From Flavobacterium sp. H122 (GTDB taxonomy: Bacteria > Bacteroidota > Bacteroidia > Flavobacteriales > Flavobacteriaceae), in contig NZ_SJZD01000010.1 of NCBI RefSeq assembly GCF_004959765.1, positions 42,029 to 106,028 of the forward strand: a stretch of DNA of 64,000 nt. Direction: 5' to 3'. How positions within the stretch are numbered: the stretch's first letter is position 1; each line of letters starts with the position of its first letter. Shown in pieces: positions 43,239 through 52,707 of this stretch. The translations under genes and the position numbers were made by a program. Below the pieces are notes generated by a model. That model was not told where the DNA came from. It ran no database searches and was given only the letters and a program-made list of their open reading frames with translations.

Positions 43239-44924
43239 ATGTCAAATACTGAAAAATCACTGAATTTTATTGAGCAAATCATAGAAGAAGATTTAAAAAA
43301 TGGTTTGCCAAAAGATAAATTACGTTTTCGTTTTCCACCTGAACCTAATGGTTATCTGCATGTGGGTCATGCCAGTGCCATTTGCTTAAATTTTGGTTTG
43401 GGATTAAACTATAATGCTCCTGTAAACCTTCGTTTTGACGATACTAACCCTTCTAAAGAAGAACAGGAATATGTAGATGCTATCAAGCGTGATGTAGAAT
43501 GGCTTGGTTTTAATTGGGATAGAGAATGTTATGCTTCTGATTATTTCCAGGAATTATATGATTGGGCGGTTGAATTAATTAAAAAAGGCAAAGCCTATGT
43601 TGATAATTTATCATCAGAGGAAATGGCCAAACAAAAAGGAACACCTACCCAACCTGGAGTAAATAGTCCCAACAGAGACCGTTCTATTGAAGAGAATTTA
43701 GATTTATTGACACGTATGAAAAACGGTGAATTTCCTAACGGTTCATACGTTTTACGTGCAAAAATTGATATGGCTTCACCTAATATGCTGATGCGTGATC
43801 CATTGATGTACCGTATTATGCATGAACACCATCATAGAACCGGAGATAAATGGTGTATTTACCCTATGTATGACTGGGCTCATGGTGAAAGTGATTATAT
43901 GGAACAGATTTCACATTCACTGTGTACACTGGAATTTTTACCTCATAGAGAGCTTTACGATTGGTTTTTAGATAATATCTATGATACTTCAAAAGTACGT
44001 CCTAAACAGCGTGAATTTGCCCGTAGAAACCTATCGCACACAGTTGTTTCTAAACGAAAATTATTACAACTAGTGCAAGAAGGACACGTATCAGGTTGGG
44101 ATGATCCTCGTATGAGTACTATTTCTGGTATGCGCCGTCGCGGTTATACTCCTATGGCTATCCGTAATTTTGCTGACACTATTGGTATTGCTAAACGCAC
44201 TAATTTGATTGACGTTTCTTTATTGGAGTTTTGCGTCCGTGAAGATTTAAATAAAACCGCACCACGTGTCATGGCTGTTTTAGATCCGGTTAAATTGGTT
44301 ATAACTAATTATCCGGAAGTTCAGGAAGAATGGCTAGAAGCAGAAAACAACCCTGAAGAAGAGGTAATGACGTACAGAAAAGTGCCTTTTTCTAAAGAAA
44401 TTTATATCGAAAGAGATGATTTTAAAGAAGAGGCAGATAAAAAATTCTTCCGTTTGACTTTAGGTACTGAAGTGCGTTTAAAAAATGCTTATATCATTAA
44501 AGGTGAATCAGTTGTAAAAGATGAAAACGGTAATATTACTGAAATTCATGCATCGTATGATGATGATTCACGTTCAGGAAGTGGTTCTGAAGCAAGTAAA
44601 CGTAAAGTAAAAGGAACTATTCACTGGGTTTCAACAAAACATGCTTTAGAAGCTGAAATCAGAGTTTATGACCGTTTATTTACACACGAAAATCCTGATG
44701 GAAATAAAGAAGTTGATTTTAAAGAATATATTAATCCAGATTCTTTAAAAGTGATTACTGGTTATGTCGAACCAAGTTTAGAAACCACAAAAGAGTTGGA
44801 TCATTTCCAATTTCAACGGTTAGGATATTTTTGTACCGATAGAGATTCAACTGATCAAAAATTAGTTTTCAACAAAACTGTTGGTTTGAGAGATACCTGG
44901 GCAAAAGTTGAAAGTAAAGAGTAA
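43239..44924 (+). CDS. glnS: Glutamine-tRNA ligase
   Basis: Class I aminoacyl-tRNA synthetase charging tRNA-Gln. The 561-residue protein has the HIGH-type motif PPEPNGYLHVGHA (33-45), the KMSKS-type motif VVSKRKLL (near 269) and a GlnRS-type C-terminal anticodon-binding beta-barrel. The presence of GlnRS means the amidotransferase route is not needed for glutamine. A separate GltX is also in the window (47132-48634), so the two enzymes are distinct. It has its own promoter and terminator. Confidence 0.96.
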   Translation: MSNTEKSLNFIEQIIEEDLKNGLPKDKLRFRFPPEPNGYLHVGHASAICLNFGLGLNYNAPVNLRFDDTNPSKEEQEYVDAIKRDVEWLGFNWDRECYASDYFQELYDWAVELIKKGKAYVDNLSSEEMAKQKGTPTQPGVNSPNRDRSIEENLDLLTRMKNGEFPNGSYVLRAKIDMASPNMLMRDPLMYRIMHEHHHRTGDKWCIYPMYDWAHGESDYMEQISHSLCTLEFLPHRELYDWFLDNIYDTSKVRPKQREFARRNLSHTVVSKRKLLQLVQEGHVSGWDDPRMSTISGMRRRGYTPMAIRNFADTIGIAKRTNLIDVSLLEFCVREDLNKTAPRVMAVLDPVKLVITNYPEVQEEWLEAENNPEEEVMTYRKVPFSKEIYIERDDFKEEADKKFFRLTLGTEVRLKNAYIIKGESVVKDENGNITEIHASYDDDSRSGSGSEASKRKVKGTIHWVSTKHALEAEIRVYDRLFTHENPDGNKEVDFKEYINPDSLKVITGYVEPSLETTKELDHFQFQRLGYFCTDRDSTDQKLVFNKTVGLRDTWAKVESKE

Positions 44925-44949
44925 AACACTTTTTATATAAAAATTCTAT

Positions 44950-44982
44950 AACACTTATCAATTTTTGGTAAGTGTTTTTTAT
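44950..44982 (+). terminator. Terminator after glnS
   Basis: AACACTTA pairs with TAAGTGTT and is followed by a T run, 25 bases after the stop codon. Confidence 0.8.
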
Positions 44983-45298
44983 TTATAGAAATTACTTATT
45001 TTTCATTTAATTTTTGATAAATAATTATAATAATAGTTTTTAGTTATTTTAATTTAAAAATAATAGTTTTTATAAATTAAAAATGACTTTCATAAATGAT
45101 TTCTGCTTGATTTTATTTTTTAAGTAAGGTGAATTTGCATTTATAATAATGAAAGTCTTTTAAATCGCTTTGTTTTAATTTTTAGTGTTTTTACCTTCGT
45201 TTTTAGCCAAAAAGACTATAGTGAAATCAAAAAACATTTTTTGACAGTTCAATTTTTGAAATCTGAGAAAATTTGATTTAAAAAATTATTGGATAAAA
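44983..45298. other. Gene-free AT-rich stretch between glnS and the SPFH gene
   Basis: About 315 bases between two convergent transcription units. I see no coding frame of note, no promoter and no repeat; it is low-complexity AT-rich sequence. Confidence 0.6.
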
Positions 45299-45330
45299 AA
45301 AAGAGCTTCATTTCTGAAACTCTCTTTTAA
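45299..45330 (-). terminator. Terminator after the SPFH gene
   Basis: On the minus strand AAGAGAGTTTCA and TGAAGCTCTT form an imperfect hairpin followed by eight T residues. Confidence 0.7.
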
Positions 45331-45342
45331 AGAAATTATTTT

Positions 45343-46329
45343 TTAAACTTCAGGTGTTGGATTTGAAGTATCCGATGGATTAAAATCACTTGAAGTGTGA
45401 TCTGTATTTTTCTTTACACGTTTGGGTTGATTTTTCATTTGTTCCCCAATTTGATTACTGGCTGTAAAAGAGGCAACCATGTTGTTCAGCATGTCACTTC
45501 CGGCTTGAGGCGAGTTCGGTAATAAAATCAAGTTCGAATTGGTATCGGCACCAATAGCTTGTAGTGTATCATAGTGTTGTGTAATTACAATTAAAGCAGA
45601 TGCTTCTTGCGAATTGATACCTACATTATTTAATACTTCAACACTTTCTACCAATCCGCGGGCAATTTCACGACGCTGATCAGCAATACCTTGTCCTTGT
45701 AATTTTTTACTTTCTGCTTCTGCTTTGGCTTTGGCAACAATACGAATACGTTGTGCTTCCGATTCAAACATGGCTGCAGTTTTTTCTCTTTCGGCTGCAT
45801 TAATTCTATTCATAGCATTTTTTACCTGGATATCCGGGTCAATATCAGTTACTAACGTATTAATGATGTCATAACCATAGGCCATCATTGCTTCGTTTAA
45901 CTCACGTTTTACGGCGATAGCAATATCATCTTTACGTACAAAAACATCATCCAAAATTAGTTTAGGCACTTCAGCACGAACCACATCAAATACATAAGCA
46001 GTAATCTGATCGTGTGGATATTCTAATTTGTAAAAAGCTTCATACACATGTTCCTGTATTACTTTAAACTGTACCGAAACCTTCATTTTAACAAATACAT
46101 TGTCTTTTGTTTGTGTTTCGATGATAACATCTAATTGTTGAATTCTCAGATTTACCCTACCTGCAATACGGTCGATAATAGGAATTTTAAGTTGTAATCC
46201 GGAATTTCTGATACTTTGAAATTTACCAAAACGTTCAATAACAACTGCTGTTTGCTGTTTTACTGTGAAAAAAGAAGAAAGTAAAATTAAAAAGCCAAAA
46301 AATAAAATGGCTAATGTAAATGGTCCCAT
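45343..46329 (-). CDS. SPFH/Band 7 (stomatin-like) membrane protein
   Basis: A 328-residue SPFH-domain protein. One N-terminal membrane helix (about 4-23) is followed by the SPFH domain (QQTAVVIERFGKFQSI to about 190), an Ala/Glu-rich coiled coil with EREKTAAMFESEAQRIR, and a disordered Ser/Thr/Pro tail. Relatives such as QmcA and stomatin oligomerise into membrane microdomain rings and often restrain proteases. No NfeD partner gene is adjacent. The family is firm, the role here is not known. Confidence 0.92.
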   Translation of the reverse strand: MGPFTLAILFFGFLILLSSFFTVKQQTAVVIERFGKFQSIRNSGLQLKIPIIDRIAGRVNLRIQQLDVIIETQTKDNVFVKMKVSVQFKVIQEHVYEAFYKLEYPHDQITAYVFDVVRAEVPKLILDDVFVRKDDIAIAVKRELNEAMMAYGYDIINTLVTDIDPDIQVKNAMNRINAAEREKTAAMFESEAQRIRIVAKAKAEAESKKLQGQGIADQRREIARGLVESVEVLNNVGINSQEASALIVITQHYDTLQAIGADTNSNLILLPNSPQAGSDMLNNMVASFTASNQIGEQMKNQPKRVKKNTDHTSSDFNPSDTSNPTPEV

Positions 46330-46412
46330 AATGTTAAAAGAGATTAGTTTGTTATGTTTATTATACGTTAAATTATTTTAAATGTTACAGTTCTTAACTA
46401 AAATAGAATGTT

Positions 46413-46420
46413 TACTTTCG
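46413..46420 (+). promoter_or_regulatory. Possible -7 box of the barrel-protein gene
   Basis: TACTTTCG differs from TAnnTTTG by one base; it lies 16 bases before the ATG at 46437. Confidence 0.4.
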
Positions 46421-46436
46421 CAAAAAAATTACATAA

Positions 46437-47096
46437 ATGAAACGTATTTTATTGATTACTTTTAGTTTATCTACATTTCTAGGTTTTTCTCAATATAGAA
46501 AGAATGATGGAAACCGTATAGGAATTTCCGGTGGTATAACTAATACTGCTGTTTATACTTCTAATTTTAATACGAAACCAGAATCAGGATGGATTGCAGG
46601 TCTGTCTGTTCGTGGGAACTTTTATAACGATAACTGGAGTATGATTTATGGTATGCAGTTTACTGATAGTAATTTCTCTGTAGAAACAACAAATACTTTA
46701 TTACAGAAAGAAGATGTCAAATATAAATTATCCGGTGTACAAATACGCTTGTTAGGTAGTTATCATTTAATTAATGATAATTTATGTTTTGATTTTGGTC
46801 CTGTATTACAAGTCAACGGTAAATTAAAAGTAGATGATAATGATAAAAACAATATAATAAACAAAACAGCTTTAGCAGCTAATGATATTGTTGATATTAC
46901 AAAAGTCAACGCTAATTTCTTTGTTGGTTTGTCAGGTGGTGGTAAAGTTATCAGAGCCAATTTGTTTTATCAGTATGGCTTGACCAATATGTTTAATAAT
47001 TTGAATAAATACTCAGATTTAAAACTAAAGAATAATAATAATGATTTTAAAGGACATCTTGGAATGATAAGCGGACAGTTGACTTTTAATCTGTAA
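46437..47096 (+). CDS. Outer-membrane beta-barrel protein (PorT-like fold)
   Basis: A 219-residue exported protein with a signal peptide (ending GFSQ). Alternating hydrophobic strands, such as GWIAGLSVRGNFYNDNWSMIYGMQFT and the C-terminal GMISGQLTFNL, end in the terminal aromatic-containing strand typical of small eight-stranded outer-membrane barrels. The function is unknown. It is monocistronic and converges on gltX through a shared terminator. Confidence 0.8.
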   Translation: MKRILLITFSLSTFLGFSQYRKNDGNRIGISGGITNTAVYTSNFNTKPESGWIAGLSVRGNFYNDNWSMIYGMQFTDSNFSVETTNTLLQKEDVKYKLSGVQIRLLGSYHLINDNLCFDFGPVLQVNGKLKVDDNDKNNIINKTALAANDIVDITKVNANFFVGLSGGGKVIRANLFYQYGLTNMFNNLNKYSDLKLKNNNNDFKGHLGMISGQLTFNL

Positions 47097-47100
47097 AAAT

Positions 47101-47133
47101 AAAGAAGCCCTGCATTTGCAGGGCTTTCTTTTT
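47101..47133. terminator. Bidirectional terminator between the barrel gene and gltX
   Basis: AAGCCCTGCA pairs with TGCAGGGCTT, flanked by A and T runs. Its minus-strand arm reaches the gltX stop codon. Confidence 0.88.
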
Positions 47134-48634
47134 ATATAGTTTCTATTGCTTTTCGAATACGTTTGATTGTCTCTTCTTTACCAAGAATTTCGACTATATC
47201 AAATAAATGTGGCCCCATCATCTTTCCAACTAAACTTAAACGGAAGGGCTGCATAACCTTTCCCATTCCTATTTCATTTGCCGTTAACCACTCTTTTACT
47301 GTTGTTTCTATAGTCATACTTGTAAAGTCTGAAATACCTTCTAAAACTGCAATTAATTGTTTCATCAGTTCCGGAGTTTCTTCTTTCCAGTTTTTTACAG
47401 CTTTCTCATCATAGCTTGTTGGCGCTTCAAAGAAATAATCTGTTAAATCCCATAAATCAGTGACAAAGTTAGCTCTCTCTTTGTTTAATGAAACTATTCG
47501 AGTGACATCAAGTGTTGTAGATATGTTTTTTTCAGCTAATATTTTTTGAAACATTTCAGCTAAATGTTCATCACTTTGCTTTTGTAAGTATTGATGATTG
47601 AACCATTTATTTTTTTCAGGATCAAATTTAGCTCCTGACTTGTTTACCCTTGCTAAATCAAATTTTTGAACCAACTCATCCAATGAGAATATTTCTTGTT
47701 CAGTTCCGTCATTCCAACCTAATAAAGCCAGGAAATTAACAACGGCTTCCGGAAAGAAACCATTTTCACGATACCCCATTGATGTTCCTTCTTTCGTTTT
47801 CCACTCTAAAGGAAACACAGGGAATCCCATCTTATCACCATCCCTTTTTGATAATTTACCATTTCCAATTGGCTTTAAAATCAATGGTAAATGAGCAAAT
47901 TCCGGTGCTTCCCAACCAAATGCCTGATATAATAAAACGTGTAACGGCATAGATGGTAACCATTCTTCACCACGGATTACATGAGACGTTTTCATTAAAT
48001 GATCATCTACTATGTTAGCCAAATGGTATGTAGGCATTCCATCACTTTTAAATAAAACTTTATCGTCTAATAAATTGGTATCAAATTTTACATCACCACG
48101 AATGATATCCTGTAATTCCAAAGTCTGGTCAGTAGGTGTTTTAAAACGTACTACATAAGCTTCTCCATTAGCTATGCGTTTCTCAACATCTTCACGTGAA
48201 ACAGTTAATGAATTATCTAAAGTCTCACGTACAGTATGATTGTAGATAAAAGTATTTCCTTCTCCCTCGGCTGATTTACGTAATTCATCTAACTTATCAG
48301 CAGTATCAAAGGCATAGTATGCCCATCCATTTTCAATCAATTGGTCAGCATATTGTTTATACATGGCTTTACGTTCGCTTTGACGGTAAGGACCAAATTT
48401 TTCATTCTTCCCTACGGTTTCATCAGGTGCAATACCCAACCATTCCAACGCTTCAAAAATGTAAGATTCAGCACCCGGAACAAAACGTGTTTGATCAGTA
48501 TCTTCTATTCTTAAATAGAATGTACCATTATGTTTTTTGGCAAATAAATAATTAAATAAAGCAGTTCTAACACCGCCTATGTGTAAAGGTCCTGTTGGAC
48601 TAGGTGCAAAACGCACTCTAACTGGCTTTGACAT
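47132..48634 (-). CDS. gltX: Glutamate-tRNA ligase
   Basis: Class I synthetase charging tRNA-Glu. The 500-residue protein has APSPTGPLHIGG (10-21, HIGH-type), FYLRIEDTDQTR and KLSKRDGD (KMSKS-type, near 261). I start at MSKPVRVRF (48634); the in-frame extension upstream overlaps the promoter and is not conserved. Length is normal. Confidence 0.96.
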   Translation of the reverse strand: MSKPVRVRFAPSPTGPLHIGGVRTALFNYLFAKKHNGTFYLRIEDTDQTRFVPGAESYIFEALEWLGIAPDETVGKNEKFGPYRQSERKAMYKQYADQLIENGWAYYAFDTADKLDELRKSAEGEGNTFIYNHTVRETLDNSLTVSREDVEKRIANGEAYVVRFKTPTDQTLELQDIIRGDVKFDTNLLDDKVLFKSDGMPTYHLANIVDDHLMKTSHVIRGEEWLPSMPLHVLLYQAFGWEAPEFAHLPLILKPIGNGKLSKRDGDKMGFPVFPLEWKTKEGTSMGYRENGFFPEAVVNFLALLGWNDGTEQEIFSLDELVQKFDLARVNKSGAKFDPEKNKWFNHQYLQKQSDEHLAEMFQKILAEKNISTTLDVTRIVSLNKERANFVTDLWDLTDYFFEAPTSYDEKAVKNWKEETPELMKQLIAVLEGISDFTSMTIETTVKEWLTANEIGMGKVMQPFRLSLVGKMMGPHLFDIVEILGKEETIKRIRKAIETI

Positions 48635-48655
48635 TGTTTTTTTGTTTTTAAAATG

Positions 48656-48663
48656 CAAAGATA
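48656..48663 (-). promoter_or_regulatory. -7 box of gltX
   Basis: On the minus strand this reads TATCTTTG, an exact TAnnTTTG match, 21 bases before the gltX ATG. Confidence 0.6.
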
Positions 48664-48741
48664 CATTATTAGAAATCACTTTAATTAGTTGATTTTGAAT
48701 ATTGCTTTTGTAATTGATATTTTACTAACTTTATAGGTTAT

Positions 48742-48749
48742 TAAGTTTG
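48742..48749 (+). promoter_or_regulatory. -7 box of the DUF4175-ybeY unit
   Basis: TAAGTTTG is an exact TAnnTTTG match. It overlaps a TTG codon at 48747, so that codon cannot be the start of a transcript made from this promoter. Confidence 0.5.
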
Positions 48750-48758
48750 TATTTTAAA

Positions 48759-51700
48759 TTGGATTCAAAAGCTATCATATTCGCAAAATTAGAAGATTTC
48801 ACAAAGAAATTTTATACTAATGAACTCCTACGTGGAACATTGTTTTTTGTAGGTTTAGGACTTATTTATTTTCTTTTTACCAGTTTTGTAGAATACTTCC
48901 TTTGGTTAAAACCTTTAGGACGAACTATTTTGTTTTGGTTGTTTATAACTATTGAAATATTCTTGTTATTTCGATTCATACTGTTCCCGTTGTTTAAGTT
49001 ATTTAAACTTCAAAAGGGAATTGATTATAATGACGCTTCGGTTATCATTGGACAGCATTTTACTAATGTTAATGATAAGCTTACTAATTTTTTGCAGTTA
49101 ACACAAGATAAGAATCAGTCAGAATTATTACTGGCATCCATTGAACAAAAGGCAAAATCATTACAGCCTATTCCTTTTACAAATGCTGTTGATTATAGTA
49201 AAAACAAAAAGTTTTTACCATTAGCAATCATTCCATTGTTAATCATTTTGTTTTTTATGATTTCCGGAAAAGATGAATTTATTGCTCAAAGTATGCATAG
49301 GGTAGTGAATTACAATGAACAGTTCTCCCCACCTTCTCCATTTCAATTAGTTCTTACTGACAAATTAATTACGGAACAGAATAAGGATTTCACTCTTAAA
49401 GTTAAAGCTGTTGGTAAAGTAATTCCTGAAAAAGCCATGATTGTAATTGGAAATGAAACCTATTTTATGGAAAGCAAGGAACCAGGTATGTTTCAATATA
49501 CTTTTGAAAAACCTGTTTCAGATATCAGTTTTAGAGTAGAATCAAATGAAGTTATTTCTGCTGATTATACTTTAAAAGTGACGACAGTTCCAGCAATCGA
49601 AAATTTTGAAATGCTTTTGTCTTTTCCTAAATATCTTGGAAAGAAAAATGAAATTTTAAAAGGAACCGGTAATGCTGTGGTTCCGGAAGGAACTTCGGTT
49701 ACATGGAAAATTAATGCAATTGCGACAAACAATGTGCAGTTTCAGTCTAATTCTTTAGTAACCAACTTTAAAAATGAAGATAATGTATTCAAATTGACTA
49801 AAAATTTCAATCAAAATTCAGAATATCAAATACTTACTTCAAATAAAGCTGTAAAAAACTACGAAAAACTATCGTATTCCATTAATGTTGTCAAGGATCA
49901 GCTTCCAACAATAAAAGTTGAAGAAGCACCGGATAGTTTACGGGCAGGAAAGCCTTTTGTTTTAGGTCAGATTTCTGATGATTATGGTTTCAATCGTTTG
50001 AGTATTGTGTATTATCCAAAGGATAATTTGAAACAGGCTAAACGTGGAACGTTGCCTTTCAAGCAAGGAGTATATGATAAATTTGTTTTTGCTTTCCCAA
50101 GTAACTTAGCCATTACTGCCGGTGTTCCTTATGAATATTATTTTGAAGTTTCAGACAATGATGCTGTCAATGGTTTTAAGTCGGTTAAATCTTCTGTGTT
50201 TTCTCACCGTGAAGCTACTAATGAAGAAAAGCAGGAAGAATATTTACAACAGCAAAATGATAATATTAATAGTCTTTCCAAATCTTTAAAGGCTCAGGAG
50301 AAACAACAATCCGAACTGGAAAAACTGCAGCAGGCAGGAAAAGAAAAAAAGGAATTGGATTATAAAGATCAGCAAAAGATTAATGATTTCATCAAGCGCC
50401 AGAAACAACAGGAAGAGATGATGCAAAAATTCTCTAAAAACATTAAAGAGAATCTGGATAAATTTAACTCTAAAGAAAACGATCCAAAAAAAGAAGAACT
50501 TGAAAAACGTCTTGAGAATGTTGATAAGGACTTAGAGAAAAATAAAAAATTACTCGATGAATTAAAGGAGCTTAATGATAAATTACAACAGGAAGACTTG
50601 TTTGATAAGATAGAAAAGTTCCAGCAAAAGTCGAAAAACCAAAGTAAAAGTTTAGAACAGTTGGTTGAATTAACCAAACGTTATTATGTAGAAAAGAAAG
50701 CCCAGCAATTGGCTGATAAGTTAGATAAACTTGGAGACAAACAGAAAGAGCTTTCTGATAGTAAGGAAAATTCTGAGGAGAAGCAAAATCAAATTAATAA
50801 AGAATTCGATAATCTGCAAAAAGACCTGAACGACTTAGATAAGGAAAATAAAGAATTAAAAACACCTTTGGATATTCCTTCCGATAAAGAAAAACAGGAG
50901 AGCATTACTAATGATATGCAAAATGCCAGCAAAGAGTTGAAGAAAGATAACAAGGAAAAAGCATCTCCAAGTCAAAAAAGTGCTTCGAAGAAAATGAAGC
51001 AAATGGCTAAATCTATGGAAATGGAAATGCAGGGAGGAGCACAGGAACAAATGAATGAAGATGTAAAAATGCTTCGTCAGATAGTTGACAACCTGCTTAA
51101 GTTTTCGTTTTCACAGGAACGTTTAATGAATAATTTCAAAGCTATTAAAGGAACTTCAAATTCATTTTCCAAACATATAAAAACACAGCAGGATTTAAAA
51201 TTCCAGTTCAAACACGTTGATGACAGTTTGTTTTCGCTGTCTCTCCGCAATCCTAAAATCAGCGAGAATATCACAAAAGAAATTGGTACTATATACTATC
51301 ACATGGATAAATCCATTGACTATTTTACCGAAAATCAAATGGCCCGTGGTGCTTCAAGTCAGCAATATACTTTTACAAGTGCCAACAATTTAGCCAATTT
51401 GCTTGCTGATGTTTTAAATAGTTTGCAAATGTCCATGTCAGGTTCTGGTCATGGAACACCTAAACCCGGTCAGGGAAATGGTATGCAGTTGCCGGATATT
51501 ATTATGCGTCAGGAAGAACTAACCAAAAAAATGGGACAGGGTAAACCTAAAAATCCAGGAGAAGGGAAACCGGGTGAAGATGGTAATAAACCCGAAAGCG
51601 GAAAAGGTTCCAAGCCCGGACAGCAAGGTAATCCCGGTAGTAAAGAAGGTGAAAATGGTCAGGATGGTGAAGGTAATGCTAAGGATATTTTGGACATTTT

Positions 51701-52088
51701 AAAGGAGCAACAGCAATTACGAGATGCTCTTCAAAAAGAATTGGAGCGTCAGGGTTTGGGACAGCAAGGCAGAAATGCTTTAGAGCAAATGAAGCAAATA
51801 GAAAAGCAATTAATTAATAAAGGCTTTTCACAGCAGGTAATACAAAAGGCTCTTAATTTAAAATATGAACTTTTAAAATTGGAGCAGGCTGTGCAGGAAC
51901 AAAATCAGGATAACAAGCGGGAATCAAATACGAATAAAAATGAGTTTAATAACAACGCTACTGCCCTGCCTCAAAAGTTGCAAGAATATTTGAATAGTAT
52001 TGAAATATTAAACAGACAAACATTACCTTTGCGCTCGCAAATTAATAAACGCGTTCAAGATTATTTTAGAAACAATGATAAGTTATAA
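48759..52088 (+). CDS. Large DUF4175 membrane protein
   Basis: A protein of about 1,109 residues, typical of Bacteroidetes and of unknown function. Three hydrophobic helices lie in the first 170 residues (about 25-45, 55-75 and 150-168). A large extracytoplasmic part follows, with Ig-like strands (about 175-480), then a long Lys/Gln/Glu-rich coiled coil (about 480-770), a helical domain, and a Gly/Pro/Lys-rich flexible linker (about 890-960). There is no ATG near the conserved N-terminus. I choose the TTG at 48759, because an earlier TTG (48747) overlaps the -7 box. The end overlaps ybeY by 14 bases. Confidence 0.8.
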   Translation: MDSKAIIFAKLEDFTKKFYTNELLRGTLFFVGLGLIYFLFTSFVEYFLWLKPLGRTILFWLFITIEIFLLFRFILFPLFKLFKLQKGIDYNDASVIIGQHFTNVNDKLTNFLQLTQDKNQSELLLASIEQKAKSLQPIPFTNAVDYSKNKKFLPLAIIPLLIILFFMISGKDEFIAQSMHRVVNYNEQFSPPSPFQLVLTDKLITEQNKDFTLKVKAVGKVIPEKAMIVIGNETYFMESKEPGMFQYTFEKPVSDISFRVESNEVISADYTLKVTTVPAIENFEMLLSFPKYLGKKNEILKGTGNAVVPEGTSVTWKINAIATNNVQFQSNSLVTNFKNEDNVFKLTKNFNQNSEYQILTSNKAVKNYEKLSYSINVVKDQLPTIKVEEAPDSLRAGKPFVLGQISDDYGFNRLSIVYYPKDNLKQAKRGTLPFKQGVYDKFVFAFPSNLAITAGVPYEYYFEVSDNDAVNGFKSVKSSVFSHREATNEEKQEEYLQQQNDNINSLSKSLKAQEKQQSELEKLQQAGKEKKELDYKDQQKINDFIKRQKQQEEMMQKFSKNIKENLDKFNSKENDPKKEELEKRLENVDKDLEKNKKLLDELKELNDKLQQEDLFDKIEKFQQKSKNQSKSLEQLVELTKRYYVEKKAQQLADKLDKLGDKQKELSDSKENSEEKQNQINKEFDNLQKDLNDLDKENKELKTPLDIPSDKEKQESITNDMQNASKELKKDNKEKASPSQKSASKKMKQMAKSMEMEMQGGAQEQMNEDVKMLRQIVDNLLKFSFSQERLMNNFKAIKGTSNSFSKHIKTQQDLKFQFKHVDDSLFSLSLRNPKISENITKEIGTIYYHMDKSIDYFTENQMARGASSQQYTFTSANNLANLLADVLNSLQMSMSGSGHGTPKPGQGNGMQLPDIIMRQEELTKKMGQGKPKNPGEGKPGEDGNKPESGKGSKPGQQGNPGSKEGENGQDGEGNAKDILDILKEQQQLRDALQKELERQGLGQQGRNALEQMKQIEKQLINKGFSQQVIQKALNLKYELLKLEQAVQEQNQDNKRESNTNKNEFNNNATALPQKLQEYLNSIEILNRQTLPLRSQINKRVQDYFRNNDKL

Positions 52089-52497
52089 TTACGAAATTGA
52101 TTTTATGGTTCCTGATGAAGATTTATATTCTTCATGGATTGAAAATGTTGTTGTTTCCGAAGGTAAGCAACTGGGTGAATTGTCTTATGTTTTTTGTGAT
52201 GATGAATACCTGTTGGATATAAACCAGCAATATCTTGACCATGATACTTTAACAGATATCATTAGTTTTGATTACACAGAAGGAGATGTTGTTTCGGGTG
52301 ACATTTTTATATCTGTCGATCGTGTACAGGATAATGCTTCTGATTTCAATGTATCGTTTGAGGATGAATTGAAACGTGTTATGATTCACGGCGTATTACA
52401 CTACTGTGGGTATAAAGATAAATCAGAATCGGATGAAGTGTTAATGCGTTCTAAAGAAGATGAAAAAATTAAAATGTTTCACGTGAAAAATTTTTAA
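52075..52497 (+). CDS. ybeY: Endoribonuclease YbeY (rRNA maturation factor)
   Basis: Metal-dependent RNase involved in 16S rRNA maturation and ribosome quality control. The 140-residue protein has LTDIISFDY and the zinc motif HGVLHYCGYKDK, where two of the three usual histidines (HGxLHxxGYDH) are present and the third is replaced by Lys-Asp-Lys context. The last codons (MFHVKNF) are written by a parS-like site at 52475-52490. It is translationally coupled to the DUF4175 gene by a 14-base overlap. Confidence 0.93.
   Translation: MISYNYEIDFMVPDEDLYSSWIENVVVSEGKQLGELSYVFCDDEYLLDINQQYLDHDTLTDIISFDYTEGDVVSGDIFISVDRVQDNASDFNVSFEDELKRVMIHGVLHYCGYKDKSESDEVLMRSKEDEKIKMFHVKNF
52475..52490. other. parS-like site 1 (inside ybeY)
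   Basis: TGTTTCACGTGAAAAA matches 15 of 16 bases of the ParB-binding consensus TGTTNCACGTGAAACA. It overlaps the last codons of ybeY. Confidence 0.7.
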
Positions 52498-52512
52498 ATA
52501 AAATTTTAATTC

Positions 52513-52528
52513 TGTTCCACGTGAAACA
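52513..52528. other. parS: parS site 2 (perfect)
   Basis: TGTTCCACGTGAAACA matches all 16 bases of the parS consensus. It lies between ybeY and mnmG. Confidence 0.88.
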
Positions 52529-52573
52529 AAAAAATCTTTATTATGTTTAGGGTTTAAATAATGTAGGATTTTT

Positions 52574-52589
52574 TGTTCCACGTGAAACA
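52574..52589. other. parS: parS site 3 (perfect)
   Basis: A second 16/16 copy identical to site 2, 61 bases downstream of it. Confidence 0.88.
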
Positions 52590-52611
52590 AAAAATATAAC
52601 CAAAAAGAAAA

Positions 52612-52627
52612 AGTTTCACGTAAAACA
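52612..52627. other. parS-like site 4 (degenerate)
   Basis: AGTTTCACGTAAAACA matches 14 of 16 bases; the central CACGTG is changed to CACGTA. Confidence 0.5.
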
Positions 52628-52656
52628 TTTGAATTTAATTTAACGGGACAGTAATA

Positions 52657-52672
52657 AGTTCCACGTGAAACA
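52657..52672. other. parS-like site 5
   Basis: AGTTCCACGTGAAACA matches 15 of 16 bases. It lies 36 bases before the mnmG ATG. Confidence 0.8.
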
Positions 52673-52707
52673 AAATAATATATAATTCTTAATTTATAAT
52701 TGAGGAA

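Noticed and set aside
52498..52707. CRISPR array or phage repeat
   Set aside because: Repeats of 16 bases between ybeY and mnmG have irregular spacing and a CACGTG palindromic core. They fit parS, not CRISPR.
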